From a virus, in IMG/VR virus record IMGVR_UViG_3300024261_000026, positions 1 to 64,000 of that record: a stretch of 64,000 nt of DNA; one strand, 5' to 3'. Position numbers and translations under genes: made by a program. This document shows, one piece after another, positions 43,830 to 52,491 of the stretch. Below the pieces are notes generated by a model. The model did no database searches, was not told where the DNA came from, and was given only the letters and a program-made list of their open reading frames with translations. How positions within the stretch are numbered: position 1 is the first letter of the stretch; every line of letters starts with the position of its first letter.

Positions 43830-44632
43830 ATAAACAAATATATGAATATGAAAGAATAATAATTGGCGGATCCTTGGCATCATTACTGTATGGATATTAT
43901 AATGGCATACCTGTAATATATTCGGTGCCAAGGATTCCACTTTTTTACGAGACAGATGGCGAAGGAAACAGCAAGCAGCATCTGTGGCAAAAGTTGTCAT
44001 TCGAGATGTCGCTAGCTGGGTTGCTTCCCATGGGAAACAAAACAGAAAGTATGCGATCTGAGGGAGACACCCTCAAGGCGTTCACCGCCGGACCGGTTTA
44101 TGGGGCATTCAGGTTCGAAGATTTGATTGTGTTTGACGATACTGGTTTGGTGGGATGGGACGGAAACCTCAAGAAGAAAAAAGAGAGAATGGTCCTTGAT
44201 TGGATTAACGACAGAAAGAGTTCCCCTCACGATGTCAAGCACCTTGCGGGTTCGGACAATTTTGTGAGGGATATACATTTTTATCCCTCCGAAAGGATGG
44301 ATGGCAACCCGAAGAAAAAGAAAGATATTTTAGCGATATCTTACTTGACAGAGAAGCAACTATCGTCAACAGAATATACAGATGCCTATGTAAAATTTAA
44401 GGTTCTTGATATGATGAAAGAGGCAGGAATACAAGGCATCAAAAATGGCACCGATGCTCGCACCGGGAAGATAAAGCGACTATCGATTAGGATTGAAACC
44501 GCAGAGAGAGAAGTATTCACTATTCCGATGGAACCATATGGCGAAGACGACCTCCTGAGAAAATACCGCGAGTCAAGACCAAGAAACAAGTATTCGGAGA
44601 AATTAAGAGAGTATCTCTGTGGAAAACACTAA
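43826..44632 (+). CDS. Conserved protein with Rossmann-like N-terminus, unknown
   Basis: This 268-residue protein overlaps the GroES-like gene by ATGA. The start YERIIIGGSLASLLYGYYNG resembles the nucleotide-binding turn of FAD- or NAD-binding folds, but no further oxidoreductase motif is clear. Lysine-rich segments (NLKKKKERMVLDW, NPKKKKDIL) flank the centre. The next gene overlaps its 3' end, so the two are probably made together. I recall this pair as conserved in marine T4-like phages without function. Confidence 0.6.
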   Translation: MNKQIYEYERIIIGGSLASLLYGYYNGIPVIYSVPRIPLFYETDGEGNSKQHLWQKLSFEMSLAGLLPMGNKTESMRSEGDTLKAFTAGPVYGAFRFEDLIVFDDTGLVGWDGNLKKKKERMVLDWINDRKSSPHDVKHLAGSDNFVRDIHFYPSERMDGNPKKKKDILAISYLTEKQLSSTEYTDAYVKFKVLDMMKEAGIQGIKNGTDARTGKIKRLSIRIETAEREVFTIPMEPYGEDDLLRKYRESRPRNKYSEKLREYLCGKH

Positions 44633-45560
44633 ACCCATACAAGACACGTCATATTTCACGCTGGCAGGTATCATACCAGTGGCAGGTCCACCATTGGATT
44701 TTAACTTCCCTTGGCACGATAGTTTGATGCCGATTGGGAATGACTACTTGGCAGTCGAGAGGAGCGTGTATGAGTGTGCAATGGCCGGATGCGAGAGTAT
44801 CTGGATTGTGTGTCACAAGGAGATGCAGTCGCTAATCAGGCATCGAATCGGAGACTGGATCGTGGACCCGGTTTGGACTGCTGGCGGCCGCCACAAATAT
44901 GGGTTTGCGTTCGGGTCAGAGCAAGAGAAAACCATTCCGATTTTCTATGTTCCTATTCACCCCAAAGATAGAGACAAGAGAGACTGCCTATCGTGGAGCG
45001 TTATCTATGGTTCCATGCGAGCGTGGTCCCTTTCGAAGATCATAAGTAAGTGGGTTGTTCCTGATAGATATTATGTCTCGTTTCCATATGGAGTCCACAG
45101 CGTGAGTAGTTTGCGGAAGCACAGAAAAGCGATATCAGACAATAAGAAGAAATTTTATATCTCTCACCAAGGGAAGACAATAAAAGATGGCGAGTATCTT
45201 TCTTTTACCTTTGATGCGGAGGATTGGAAAAAGTTCCGCAGAACCATCAGAGAAGACGGAACCGGAGTATATGAACCAGGGTCATATTTTGACGAAGAAG
45301 AGAACACAGTCAAGGGAAACAAACTTCCTATCGACGAGAGATACAGTGCTAAATACTTCTCGCTAGAGAAGGTCTTTGGCCAGATCGATATTAGTGATCA
45401 AACCTTGCTTGAGACTGAGAGATATTTTAATATAGATAACTGGGAAGGATATGCGACATACATGGGGAGCGAATACGCAAAGTATGTCGCAAAACCAAAG
45501 ATGATCCTGAGATACCACGAGCATAATCCATTTGGAAAAGATGCAATAGAAGATATCTAG
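44619..45560 (+). CDS. Nucleotidyltransferase-fold-like protein, unknown
   Basis: This 313-residue protein starts at GTG 44619 inside the end of the previous gene. The N-terminal part reads LAGIIPVAGPPLDFNFPWHD, then IGNDYLAVERSVYECAMAGC and ESIWIVCHKEM. That order is like the G-x-G, P-K and strand layout of nucleotide-sugar pyrophosphorylases (N-terminal Rossmann-like sheet). A central IPIFYVPIHPKDRDKRDCLS is strongly conserved-looking. The role could be nucleotide or sugar-nucleotide handling, or DNA modification. Function is not established. Confidence 0.55.
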   Translation: MENTKPIQDTSYFTLAGIIPVAGPPLDFNFPWHDSLMPIGNDYLAVERSVYECAMAGCESIWIVCHKEMQSLIRHRIGDWIVDPVWTAGGRHKYGFAFGSEQEKTIPIFYVPIHPKDRDKRDCLSWSVIYGSMRAWSLSKIISKWVVPDRYYVSFPYGVHSVSSLRKHRKAISDNKKKFYISHQGKTIKDGEYLSFTFDAEDWKKFRRTIREDGTGVYEPGSYFDEEENTVKGNKLPIDERYSAKYFSLEKVFGQIDISDQTLLETERYFNIDNWEGYATYMGSEYAKYVAKPKMILRYHEHNPFGKDAIEDI

Positions 45561-45561
45561 A

Positions 45562-45571
45562 TCTATTTATA
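45562..45571 (+). promoter_or_regulatory. Late-promoter-like motif TCTATTTATA
   Basis: The motif lies 21 bases before ATG 45593, between two genes of the replication region. It marks a late gene placed among middle genes. Confidence 0.55.
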
Positions 45572-45592
45572 ATAGCAATTGAGGAGAAAACT

Positions 45593-46300
45593 ATGAAAAA
45601 GATTATCAACGAATGGCGGAACTTTACTACCTTGACTGAAGGTCGCTCATTGCCGCAAATCTTGCACACTCTTATGGGTGGCAGAGAAAGCATCCAAACT
45701 GTTGGCATCTTAACGGCAGAGAACCCTAGGGGCGAACAGGCCTCAGCAGAGTTCAATAAAGAAGCGAACGATAAGTTGATGGGCGACTTGCGAGATATGA
45801 ATCTCGGCTTCCGCCGCATTCGCGGTAGTTTTGGCAGCAAAGAAGATTCTCTTCTGGTTCCCAACATAACTCGCGAAGAAGTGGTTAAGTTTGGGAGAAA
45901 ATATGATCAAGTTTCTGTTATTTGGGGGAGCAAGCAAGATGACGGCATGGTCTTTGAGTATATTGAATCTGCTGATGGCGAAACAAAGCAAAAGAGAAAC
46001 GTAGTTCTCACGGGCGACGACGTTCAGTCGCGTGAAGATTTCTATTCTCAAGAGCCCAAAGGTCCAGAAGCGGAAGCGGGAAAATTCCTTGTGCCGTTCT
46101 TTGACGATAAATATGAGATGCTAGATGAGGCAGAAGATCTCGATGAAAGATCAGAGACTGAAAAGGTTTATGCGGAAATCAACAAAAGAGTTGGAGAACT
46201 CCTAAGAGAAAACAAAACAGGAAAGTTCCGCTGGGAGCAGCGTGGAATGATCAAGCAACTAAAGAAGAAATTGGTATTGCCGAAGAAGATCTCTTCGTAA
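45593..46300 (+). CDS. Late protein of unknown function, possibly internal virion protein
   Basis: This 235-residue protein has a late-type motif upstream and a GAGGAG site. The N-terminus MKKIINEWRNFTTLTEG is an amphipathic helix reminiscent of capsid-targeting starts. The core (residues 38-110) reads GILTAENPRGEQASAEFN, then RRIRGSFGSKEDSLLVP and QVSVIWGSK, which recalls DUF3293-like proteins. The C-terminal part is highly charged. It may be packaged in the head and injected. No enzyme motif is seen. Confidence 0.55.
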   Translation: MKKIINEWRNFTTLTEGRSLPQILHTLMGGRESIQTVGILTAENPRGEQASAEFNKEANDKLMGDLRDMNLGFRRIRGSFGSKEDSLLVPNITREEVVKFGRKYDQVSVIWGSKQDDGMVFEYIESADGETKQKRNVVLTGDDVQSREDFYSQEPKGPEAEAGKFLVPFFDDKYEMLDEAEDLDERSETEKVYAEINKRVGELLRENKTGKFRWEQRGMIKQLKKKLVLPKKISS

Positions 46301-46332
46301 ATCAAGCACTTATAAAAAACACAACAAATACC

Positions 46333-46361
46333 TTGACAAGATATGGGTGATCTGCTATAAT
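46333..46361 (+). promoter_or_regulatory. Sigma70-type promoter of DnaE, TGATCTG class
   Basis: TTGACA (46333-46338), a 17-base spacer ending GTGATCTGC and TATAAT (46356-46361). It fits start codon 46396 with a leader of about 28 bases. Confidence 0.85.
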
Positions 46362-46395
46362 GCACATCGAACCTTAAATGACAGGAAAATCTACC

Positions 46396-49300
46396 ATGGA
46401 AAGAAAAGAATCATCGATTCCGTTCGTTGGATTACATGCACACAGCGTTGCAAGCGTTTTCGACGGGTTAGGATACCCAGCGGAACATATGGATTTCGCT
46501 TACAGCAACGGTATGGACGCACTCGCTCTGACTGATCACGGCAGCATGAATGGGTTGGCATATCAAGTAATGCACGCCAAGAAGATGGAGAAAGAGGGGA
46601 AGGATTTTAAGCCAATTTTCGGGGTGGAGGCATACTTCATTCCGTCCGTGGAGGAATGGAAGGGCGACTTCGAGCGGATCAAGAAAGAAAGATCTGCCTC
46701 CAAGAAGAGACAATCAAATATAGATGGTGACGCCGCCGGTGCCACAGTAGAAGATGAGCAGGAAACAAAGAAAGCTATCAAGAGTGTCCTCAACAAGCGG
46801 AGGCATATGGTGCTCTTGGCGCAAAATCAGGTGGGACTAAATAACATCTTTCAGATGATAAGCAAGAGTTATAAAGAGGGCAACTTCTATCGCTTCCCTC
46901 GCGTAGATTATGCCATGCTCCAAGAACACTCTGATGGTGTCATAGCGGCATCTGCCTGCCTAGGCGGCGTGTATGCGGGAGACTTCTGGGAAAACCGTGA
47001 GACAGGCGATGATGCGGTCTTGGAGGCAATGAGGGAGACAACACGACGAATGGTTGACATCGTCGGAGACAGATGGTACGCCGAACTCCAATGGAACAGG
47101 ATCGAGGAACAGCATCAACTAAATAATTATATTATTCAGGTTGCCAAAGAGTTTAACTTGCGTATGATAAGCACAGCGGATAGTCACTATCCGAATCCAG
47201 GACTGTGGAAGCAGAGAGAGATTTATAAAAAACTAGGTTGGTTGAAGAAGGGAGACACAGGAGAAGATCTTCCCGACACCCTTAAGGAGATGCCTTATGA
47301 GTTGTACCCAAAAAACGGAGACGAGATGTGGGAGTCATACAAAAGATACTCAGCAGACTGCGGATTCGAATACGATGATAATCTGGTCCGCGACTCTATC
47401 ACCGAGACGCATAATATTGCCCATGAGAGAATATCCCGGTTTCTACCAGATAACAGGGTACAGTTACCAAGTTTTGTGGTCCCCGAAGGTAAAACAGCCT
47501 CCGGCGCCTTGGTTGATATATCAACTGAAGGATTACACAAATCCGGTCTGGGTAAAAAACCAATTTATGTAGAGAGACTCAACGAAGAACTTGATGTAAT
47601 CAATATGAATAACTTTGCCCAATACTTTCTGACGATGAAGGCAATATCTGATATTGCTTGCTCTAAGCAGTTGGTGGGACCAGCACGCGGCAGTGCGGCA
47701 GGTTCTCTTGTCGCATATGTGCTGGGCATTACTCAAGTCGATCCTATCAAATATGATCTTCTCTTTGAAAGATTTATGACAAGGAACCAGAAAGAAATGG
47801 GTTTTCCAGATATTGATTATGATGTCTCGGATCCTATGGGACTAAAAGAGGCGTTGATTGAGGAATGGGGCGATGACAAGGTGGTTCCTATCAGCAACTG
47901 GAACACCCTCCAACTAAAGTCTCTCCTGAAAGACATCAGCAAGATGCAGGGCATCCCCTTTAGGGATGTCAACGTGGTCACGAACGTGATGATGCGAGAA
48001 GCGACTCCCGCGGCCAAGGCAGCGAAAGGCATTACATCGGGAATGTATATTCCGGGATTTGAAGAGGTGAAGGAGCACAGCCCATCTCTTCGCGATTTCT
48101 TCAGAAAGTATCCAGATGTGGCAACAAATGTTTCTGCTTTGTATGGGCAAGTGAGGAGTTGTTCTCGCCATGCCGGAGGCGTTGTGGTGGGCGATAACCT
48201 AGACAAGCATATGCCCCTGATCAATAGTGGCGGAGTCAAACAGACCCCGTGGAGCGAAGGTCAGAATGTTAGGCACTTAGAACCGATGGGGTTTATCAAG
48301 TTTGACATCTTGGGATTGACTACCCTGCGGATGATGGAAGGAGCAATCACTCATATACTTAAACGTCACTACGACAAAAAGGATCCATCCTTCGATGAAA
48401 TAAAAGAATTTTATGATAAGAACCTTCATCCCGATATCTTAGATATGAACGATCAGAAGGTATATAAGAATGTCTTTCAGAAAGGCAACTGGGCAGGTGT
48501 CTTTCAGTTTACGGAGGGCGGCGCACAGAGGTTCTGCGAGTTGGTGAAACCAGCAAACATCGTTGACCTCTCCGCTATCACTAGTATCTACCGACCTGGA
48601 CCTTTGTCAGCAAAAGTCGATAAGCACTATATCGCAGCAAAGAAGAATCCAGGCGACATCAAATATGCTCACAAGATTGTGAAGGAAGTTACCAAGGAAA
48701 CTTATGGGTTCCTTATCTTCCAGGAGCAGATTGCATTGTTGGCGCATCGCCTAGGGAAGGATCTTAGTCTGGATGAGGGAAACCTATTGAGAAAGATCCT
48801 AACGAAGCGAGGAGCTGGCAAGGATAAGATCAAAGAAGGTATCCACAACAAGTTCATAACAGGATGTTTGGAGAAGGATATGCGAGCAGATGAAGCACAG
48901 AAACTGTGGGACACCTTCGAGTTCTTCTCGGGGTATGGATTCAACAAGTCTCACGCCCTGAGTTATAGTATTCTATCGTTCCAGTGCGCGTGGTTGCTGA
49001 ATTATTATCCATCAGAGTGGGTAGCGGCATTCCTCGATAAGGAACCAGAGGCTCGCAAAGAGAAGGCAATCAACATTGCATGCAGCATGGGATTCAGCAT
49101 ACAAAAGTTAGATGTCAATACTAGCGGTTTTACTTGGGAGATCAGCGAGGATGGAAAAACATTAACTCAGCCGCTCTCTAGCATAAAGGGTCTCGGGAAT
49201 GCGGCAATTAAAGAGATTGTCGATCACCGCCCATTCAACACGATTGAGGAGTTCTTGTTTGACGATAGGATGCTTTACTCAAAGGTAAACAAGAAGAGCG

Positions 49301-49830
49301 TTGATGCCTTGGTTCGCTCGCAGGCGCTGAATGGTCTGATAGATGATCGGTTCAGCGGAATGAAGCACTTCTGGATGTCGGTTGCGAGTGAGCGGCCACG
49401 CAAAGAAAAGAATTTAGTAGAGAACATAGAGAAGTACGTCAAAGAGGGTGATTTCACTTCGGAAGAAAAGATGGAGAACCTCATTGATCTGACAGGGTTG
49501 TTTCCCTTCGACTTGGTAATGACAAGGGAAGTAGAGAGAAGACTAGAAGAAAAGTTTGTTCCACCGATTAGTGAATACGATCCAGACTTGGGTGTTGTAT
49601 GGTTCATACCTCGCAAGATAATCCCGAAGAAGACGAAGCATGGTAAAGACTGGTGGCTCGTCGAGGCGATTGACAAGAACAGCACGGTGACAGCTATCAA
49701 GTGCTGGGGCGTTCAGAAGGGGAAAGATTTGATCCACGTCAATCGCCCCTATGTAGCAAAATTAGAGCACGATCCCGTGTGGGGATTTAGCACTAGAAGT
49801 GTACGACATACTTTTAGATTATTAGGATAA
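46396..49830 (+). CDS. dnaE: Family C DNA polymerase, DnaE-type Pol III alpha subunit
   Basis: This 1,144-residue protein starts at ATG 46396, which has AGGA ten bases upstream; ATG 46378 has no site. The N-terminal PHP domain is clear (FVGLHAHSVASVFDG, ALTDHGSMNGL). The polymerase core has GPARGSAAGSLVAYVLGI and the catalytic pair D472/D474 in FPDIDYD, with D637 in KFDILGL as the likely third carboxylate. A helix-hairpin-helix (IKGLGNAAIKEI) and a C-terminal OB-like domain follow. The length is close to E. coli DnaE (1,160). T4-like phages normally use a family B polymerase (gp43), so this is a replacement. A clamp or clamp-loader is not seen in this window. Confidence 0.92.
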   Translation: MERKESSIPFVGLHAHSVASVFDGLGYPAEHMDFAYSNGMDALALTDHGSMNGLAYQVMHAKKMEKEGKDFKPIFGVEAYFIPSVEEWKGDFERIKKERSASKKRQSNIDGDAAGATVEDEQETKKAIKSVLNKRRHMVLLAQNQVGLNNIFQMISKSYKEGNFYRFPRVDYAMLQEHSDGVIAASACLGGVYAGDFWENRETGDDAVLEAMRETTRRMVDIVGDRWYAELQWNRIEEQHQLNNYIIQVAKEFNLRMISTADSHYPNPGLWKQREIYKKLGWLKKGDTGEDLPDTLKEMPYELYPKNGDEMWESYKRYSADCGFEYDDNLVRDSITETHNIAHERISRFLPDNRVQLPSFVVPEGKTASGALVDISTEGLHKSGLGKKPIYVERLNEELDVINMNNFAQYFLTMKAISDIACSKQLVGPARGSAAGSLVAYVLGITQVDPIKYDLLFERFMTRNQKEMGFPDIDYDVSDPMGLKEALIEEWGDDKVVPISNWNTLQLKSLLKDISKMQGIPFRDVNVVTNVMMREATPAAKAAKGITSGMYIPGFEEVKEHSPSLRDFFRKYPDVATNVSALYGQVRSCSRHAGGVVVGDNLDKHMPLINSGGVKQTPWSEGQNVRHLEPMGFIKFDILGLTTLRMMEGAITHILKRHYDKKDPSFDEIKEFYDKNLHPDILDMNDQKVYKNVFQKGNWAGVFQFTEGGAQRFCELVKPANIVDLSAITSIYRPGPLSAKVDKHYIAAKKNPGDIKYAHKIVKEVTKETYGFLIFQEQIALLAHRLGKDLSLDEGNLLRKILTKRGAGKDKIKEGIHNKFITGCLEKDMRADEAQKLWDTFEFFSGYGFNKSHALSYSILSFQCAWLLNYYPSEWVAAFLDKEPEARKEKAINIACSMGFSIQKLDVNTSGFTWEISEDGKTLTQPLSSIKGLGNAAIKEIVDHRPFNTIEEFLFDDRMLYSKVNKKSVDALVRSQALNGLIDDRFSGMKHFWMSVASERPRKEKNLVENIEKYVKEGDFTSEEKMENLIDLTGLFPFDLVMTREVERRLEEKFVPPISEYDPDLGVVWFIPRKIIPKKTKHGKDWWLVEAIDKNSTVTAIKCWGVQKGKDLIHVNRPYVAKLEHDPVWGFSTRSVRHTFRLLG

Positions 49831-49840
49831 AGGAGTAAAT

Positions 49841-50026
49841 ATGAAAAAAATTATAGTAGCGGGCATTTTGTCCTTGACAGGGTGCATAGAAGATGATAGA
49901 GTATTATGCAATGAGTCTGACGCAGGTTTGTCGGACGCTGGCGAAGTTGTGGATGCGGGCGATGTTGCTTGTGTTAGCGAGCAGTTTATTGCTTTTCCCG
50001 ACCTGCTAGTAAATGTTGAACGATAG
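49841..50026 (+). CDS. Small lipoprotein with Asp-Ala-Gly repeats
   Basis: This 61-residue protein has a short signal peptide and lipobox (MKKIIVAGILSLTGC), so Cys15 should carry the lipid anchor. The mature part contains SDAGLSDAGEVVDAGD, a repeat seen in lipoproteins of Myxococcota-like bacteria, and two further cysteines. It may be a spanin-like lysis lipoprotein, a superinfection-exclusion lipoprotein or a host-derived surface protein. Spacing to DnaE is ten bases with AAAGGAG upstream. Confidence 0.65.
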   Translation: MKKIIVAGILSLTGCIEDDRVLCNESDAGLSDAGEVVDAGDVACVSEQFIAFPDLLVNVER

Positions 50027-50035
50027 GATAAAAGA

Positions 50036-50494
50036 GTGAACATTTTTGTTTTAGACGACAACCCCATCGATGCCGCAAGGCACCAGATAGATAAGCATGT
50101 TGTAAAGATGCCTCTAGAGTCCGCACAGATGCTTTGTGCGGCACTCGTAAGGTACGGGTGTGAAAATGCCCCATACAAAGCAACGCACAAGAACCATCCC
50201 TGTACTTTGTGGGCAGGCGAAACAAGACAAAATTTTCAATGGCTTGTCGAGCATGGAATTGCTTTATGTGAGGAATACACATCTCGGTACAGCAAAAGGC
50301 ACAAATGTCAAGATGTAATTGAGTGGTGCTCAGAAAACGATCACAGAATACCGCACGGTAAGATGACTAATTTTGCTCAAGCAATGCCAGAGCAGTATAG
50401 GAACTCAGATCTAATTGTGGCATATCGACAATATTACAAGGGCGAAAAGGATAGTATTTCATCCTGGAAGCAAAACAAGCCATTGTGGTATTGA
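50036..50494 (+). CDS. Conserved phage protein, possible pyrimidine-dimer glycosylase-like
   Basis: This is a 152-residue protein from GTG 50036. Conserved-looking blocks are MNIFVLDDNPIDAARHQIDK, HVVKMPLESAQMLC, YKATHKNHPCTLW and YRQYYKGEKDSISSWK. I recall this family from marine T4-like phages, often labelled as a DenV-like pyrimidine-dimer glycosylase. The histidine-rich HVVKM and HKNHP segments fit a small nucleic-acid enzyme. That assignment is a recollection rather than proof. The site before GTG is AAAAGAG. Confidence 0.55.
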   Translation: MNIFVLDDNPIDAARHQIDKHVVKMPLESAQMLCAALVRYGCENAPYKATHKNHPCTLWAGETRQNFQWLVEHGIALCEEYTSRYSKRHKCQDVIEWCSENDHRIPHGKMTNFAQAMPEQYRNSDLIVAYRQYYKGEKDSISSWKQNKPLWY

Positions 50495-50527
50495 GATCAC
50501 AACGGAACTAAGAAAAGGAGAAAGAAG

Positions 50528-50701
50528 ATGATTAAAATGGAACTAGTAAGAGATCCTAATGGAAGAGAAGACGATTTCACTGTTGTTGACATCGACGGAA
50601 AGGTTGATGCTTATCGGGAGACTGAGTTTGAACTCGATATCAATGGAAGTAAGAAACTTGTTAAACCGCTGACTAAATCAATGACAAAGAAATTGAACTA
50701 G
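50528..50701 (+). CDS. 57-residue unknown protein
   Basis: ATG 50528 has AAAAGGAGAAAG upstream, a good ribosome-binding site. The product starts MIKMELVRDPNGREDDFTVV and has alternating strands, so it may be a small beta protein. It sits between the glycosylase-like gene and the dUTPase gene in a tight operon. Confidence 0.6.
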   Translation: MIKMELVRDPNGREDDFTVVDIDGKVDAYRETEFELDINGSKKLVKPLTKSMTKKLN

Positions 50702-50710
50702 GAGAAAGTA

Positions 50711-51232
50711 ATGATTTTAGAGTATGTCAGGGTAAGAGACAATGCTATCCCGCCAGATAGAGCGAATCCTAGTGATGCGGGGTTGGATTTGTATTTCAAC
50801 CCAGAAGACGGGCAAGAGATAACGCTGGATCCGGGAGAGACCGCCCTATTCCAAACGGGATATAAGTTTGGCATTCCTCACGGTTATTGCTTGGAGGTGA
50901 AGAACCGATCAGGCAACGCTTCAAAGAAAAGTTTGATTGTTGGAGCGTGTGTTATTGATCCTGGATACGATGGAGAGGTTTTCGTTAACCTACACAATAT
51001 TGGAAAAGGATCCCAAACGATCTACTTGGGCGACAAGATTGCTCAGGTGGTAATGTACCCAGTTGTACACTTTAAGGCTTTTGAGAAACATGATAAAGAC
51101 CTGTACGACTACTATCCTATCGCGATGAGCGACAGGAAAGATGGTGCTCTGGGTAGCACCGATAACAAAGTCCCTCGCCAATTACAACTTCAATATGCTG
51201 ATATGTATTTTGATAGTGAAGGCGAGAGATAA
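50711..51232 (+). CDS. dut: dUTPase
   Basis: This 173-residue protein carries all five trimeric dUTPase motifs in order: DAGLDLY, VKNRSGNASKKSL, VIDPGYDGEV, GDKIAQVV and DRKDGALGST. It hydrolyses dUTP to dUMP and pyrophosphate, keeps uracil out of phage DNA and supplies dUMP. The extra C-terminal tail (about 25 residues) is unlike the usual length of about 150. GGAGAAAG precedes ATG 50711. Confidence 0.93.
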   Translation: MILEYVRVRDNAIPPDRANPSDAGLDLYFNPEDGQEITLDPGETALFQTGYKFGIPHGYCLEVKNRSGNASKKSLIVGACVIDPGYDGEVFVNLHNIGKGSQTIYLGDKIAQVVMYPVVHFKAFEKHDKDLYDYYPIAMSDRKDGALGSTDNKVPRQLQLQYADMYFDSEGER

Positions 51233-51243
51233 AGGAGAAAAAT

Positions 51244-51912
51244 ATGAAAAACTTAATATATGCCCTGGGGGCGACATTTTTGATTGGGAGTAGCGCAGTT
51301 TCTGCGCAATCTCATGTAAGGTTGTCTACCACGGGAGAAGTTGATGTCGCTGGAGTCACGCTCTCAGCAGAGGAGCAGGTGCGGGAGAACTTCCTCGACT
51401 TGCAACCTACGCTGTTGCCATCTTACGTTCACACTGAAGTTGGGGTGAGCAAAGGATTGTTCGGGTATTTTACGCTCGGGGCAGGCGCCAGGAACGTCAG
51501 TGAATTTGGAGAAGTTTCTAATCGACTTCATTTGGATGCGGCCGCAAAGGGGGACTACGAAGGTTTGTTCGCCTCTACGCGATTGAGACTCCAAGAGGTG
51601 ATTGGCACTGACTTGTCTGAGCATAGTTTAGATTCATTTGCTATCCGAAATATGGCGACCGTGGGATACACTCTTCCTGAGTTGTATAATGTGAAATTGG
51701 GCATTCATTTGTCGGAGGAGCATTTCTTGACGACTTCAGGATTTAGTGAGAACAGGGTTATTCTGGGGTCCACCGTGACCCTATATGAGAACTATTCTCT
51801 TGTTGGTGAGTATTTTCTACAAACCACAGGCGAAATTGTCAATACCAGTTTTGGTCTTGGCGAAATCCAAAATAGTCATGTTGCTGCTTTGAATTTGAAA
51901 GCATCTTTTTAG
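51244..51912 (+). CDS. Predicted outer-membrane beta-barrel protein
   Basis: This 222-residue protein has a signal peptide (MKNLIYALGATFLIGSSAVS, cleavage probably after AVSA). The mature part is rich in alternating strands ending in aromatic residues (GYFTLGAGARNV, LHLDAAAKGDYEG, RNMATVGYTLPEL) and ends in F, as outer-membrane barrels do. The layout resembles the DUF2490-type barrel. A phage copy could alter host permeability or block superinfection. It is flanked by dUTPase and a terminator. AAAGGAG precedes the ATG. Confidence 0.7.
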   Translation: MKNLIYALGATFLIGSSAVSAQSHVRLSTTGEVDVAGVTLSAEEQVRENFLDLQPTLLPSYVHTEVGVSKGLFGYFTLGAGARNVSEFGEVSNRLHLDAAAKGDYEGLFASTRLRLQEVIGTDLSEHSLDSFAIRNMATVGYTLPELYNVKLGIHLSEEHFLTTSGFSENRVILGSTVTLYENYSLVGEYFLQTTGEIVNTSFGLGEIQNSHVAALNLKASF

Positions 51913-51934
51913 GGCGACACTCATAGTCCTGACC

Positions 51935-51971
51935 GGGAGGGCAGGATGAATCGCGGAACCCTCCCATTTTT
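51935..51971 (+). terminator. Terminator after the barrel gene
   Basis: A 7-bp GC stem GGGAGGG/CCCTCCC with a 17-base loop is followed by ATTTTT. It ends the dUTPase/barrel transcript. Confidence 0.8.
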
Positions 51972-51994
51972 CACATTATAGAAAGGACCACAGA

Positions 51995-52474
51995 ATGGAC
52001 AAACACACAAAAAAGGTGATGTTTAGCAGCAAAGATATGAGTTGGGAAACTCCGCAGGATTTCTTCGACAAGCTAGATCGAGATTTTAACTTTGACTTAG
52101 ATCCGTGCGCGACAAAAGAAACTGCGAAGTGTAAGGATTATTACACAGAAGAAGACGATGGGTTATCTAAGGATTGGGGTCCGTGCAAGACAGTCTTCGT
52201 AAACCCCCCTTATGGTAGGGATATCAAAAAGTGGATTAAGAAAGGATACGAAGAGGCGCAGAAGGACAAGACTACTGTCGTGATGCTTATACCAGCAAGA
52301 ACTGACACTTCTTATTGGCACGAATACTGCATGAAGGCATCTCAGATTTTCTTCGTGAAGGGCAGATTAAAGTTTGGTACCGCCACGACTGGCGCTCCAT
52401 TTCCTTCTGCTGTGGTGGTTTTCAAGTGGTATTCGGGAGGTGAAACTCCACAGATGGGTACCATTGACAGATAA
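51995..52474 (+). CDS. DNA N6-adenine methyltransferase, phage Dam type
   Basis: This 159-residue protein has the small phage N6-MTase pattern: SWETPQDFFDKLDRDFNF, then FDLDPCAT (33-40, SAM-related), and the catalytic NPPYGR (70-75). It is only a catalytic core, so it probably recognises a short site. Enzymes of this family often methylate GATC. Several phage promoters carry GATC, so methylation may affect regulation or protect from restriction, which is inference. AGAAAGGACC precedes ATG 51995. Confidence 0.85.
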   Translation: MDKHTKKVMFSSKDMSWETPQDFFDKLDRDFNFDLDPCATKETAKCKDYYTEEDDGLSKDWGPCKTVFVNPPYGRDIKKWIKKGYEEAQKDKTTVVMLIPARTDTSYWHEYCMKASQIFFVKGRLKFGTATTGAPFPSAVVVFKWYSGGETPQMGTIDR

Positions 52475-52491
52475 TATACTAGTTACTTATA

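Noticed and set aside
49874-49902. TTGACA with a weak TAGAGT -10 in the small lipoprotein gene
   Set aside because: The -10 is poor and the -35 is explained by the signal-peptide coding sequence. No gene nearby needs it.
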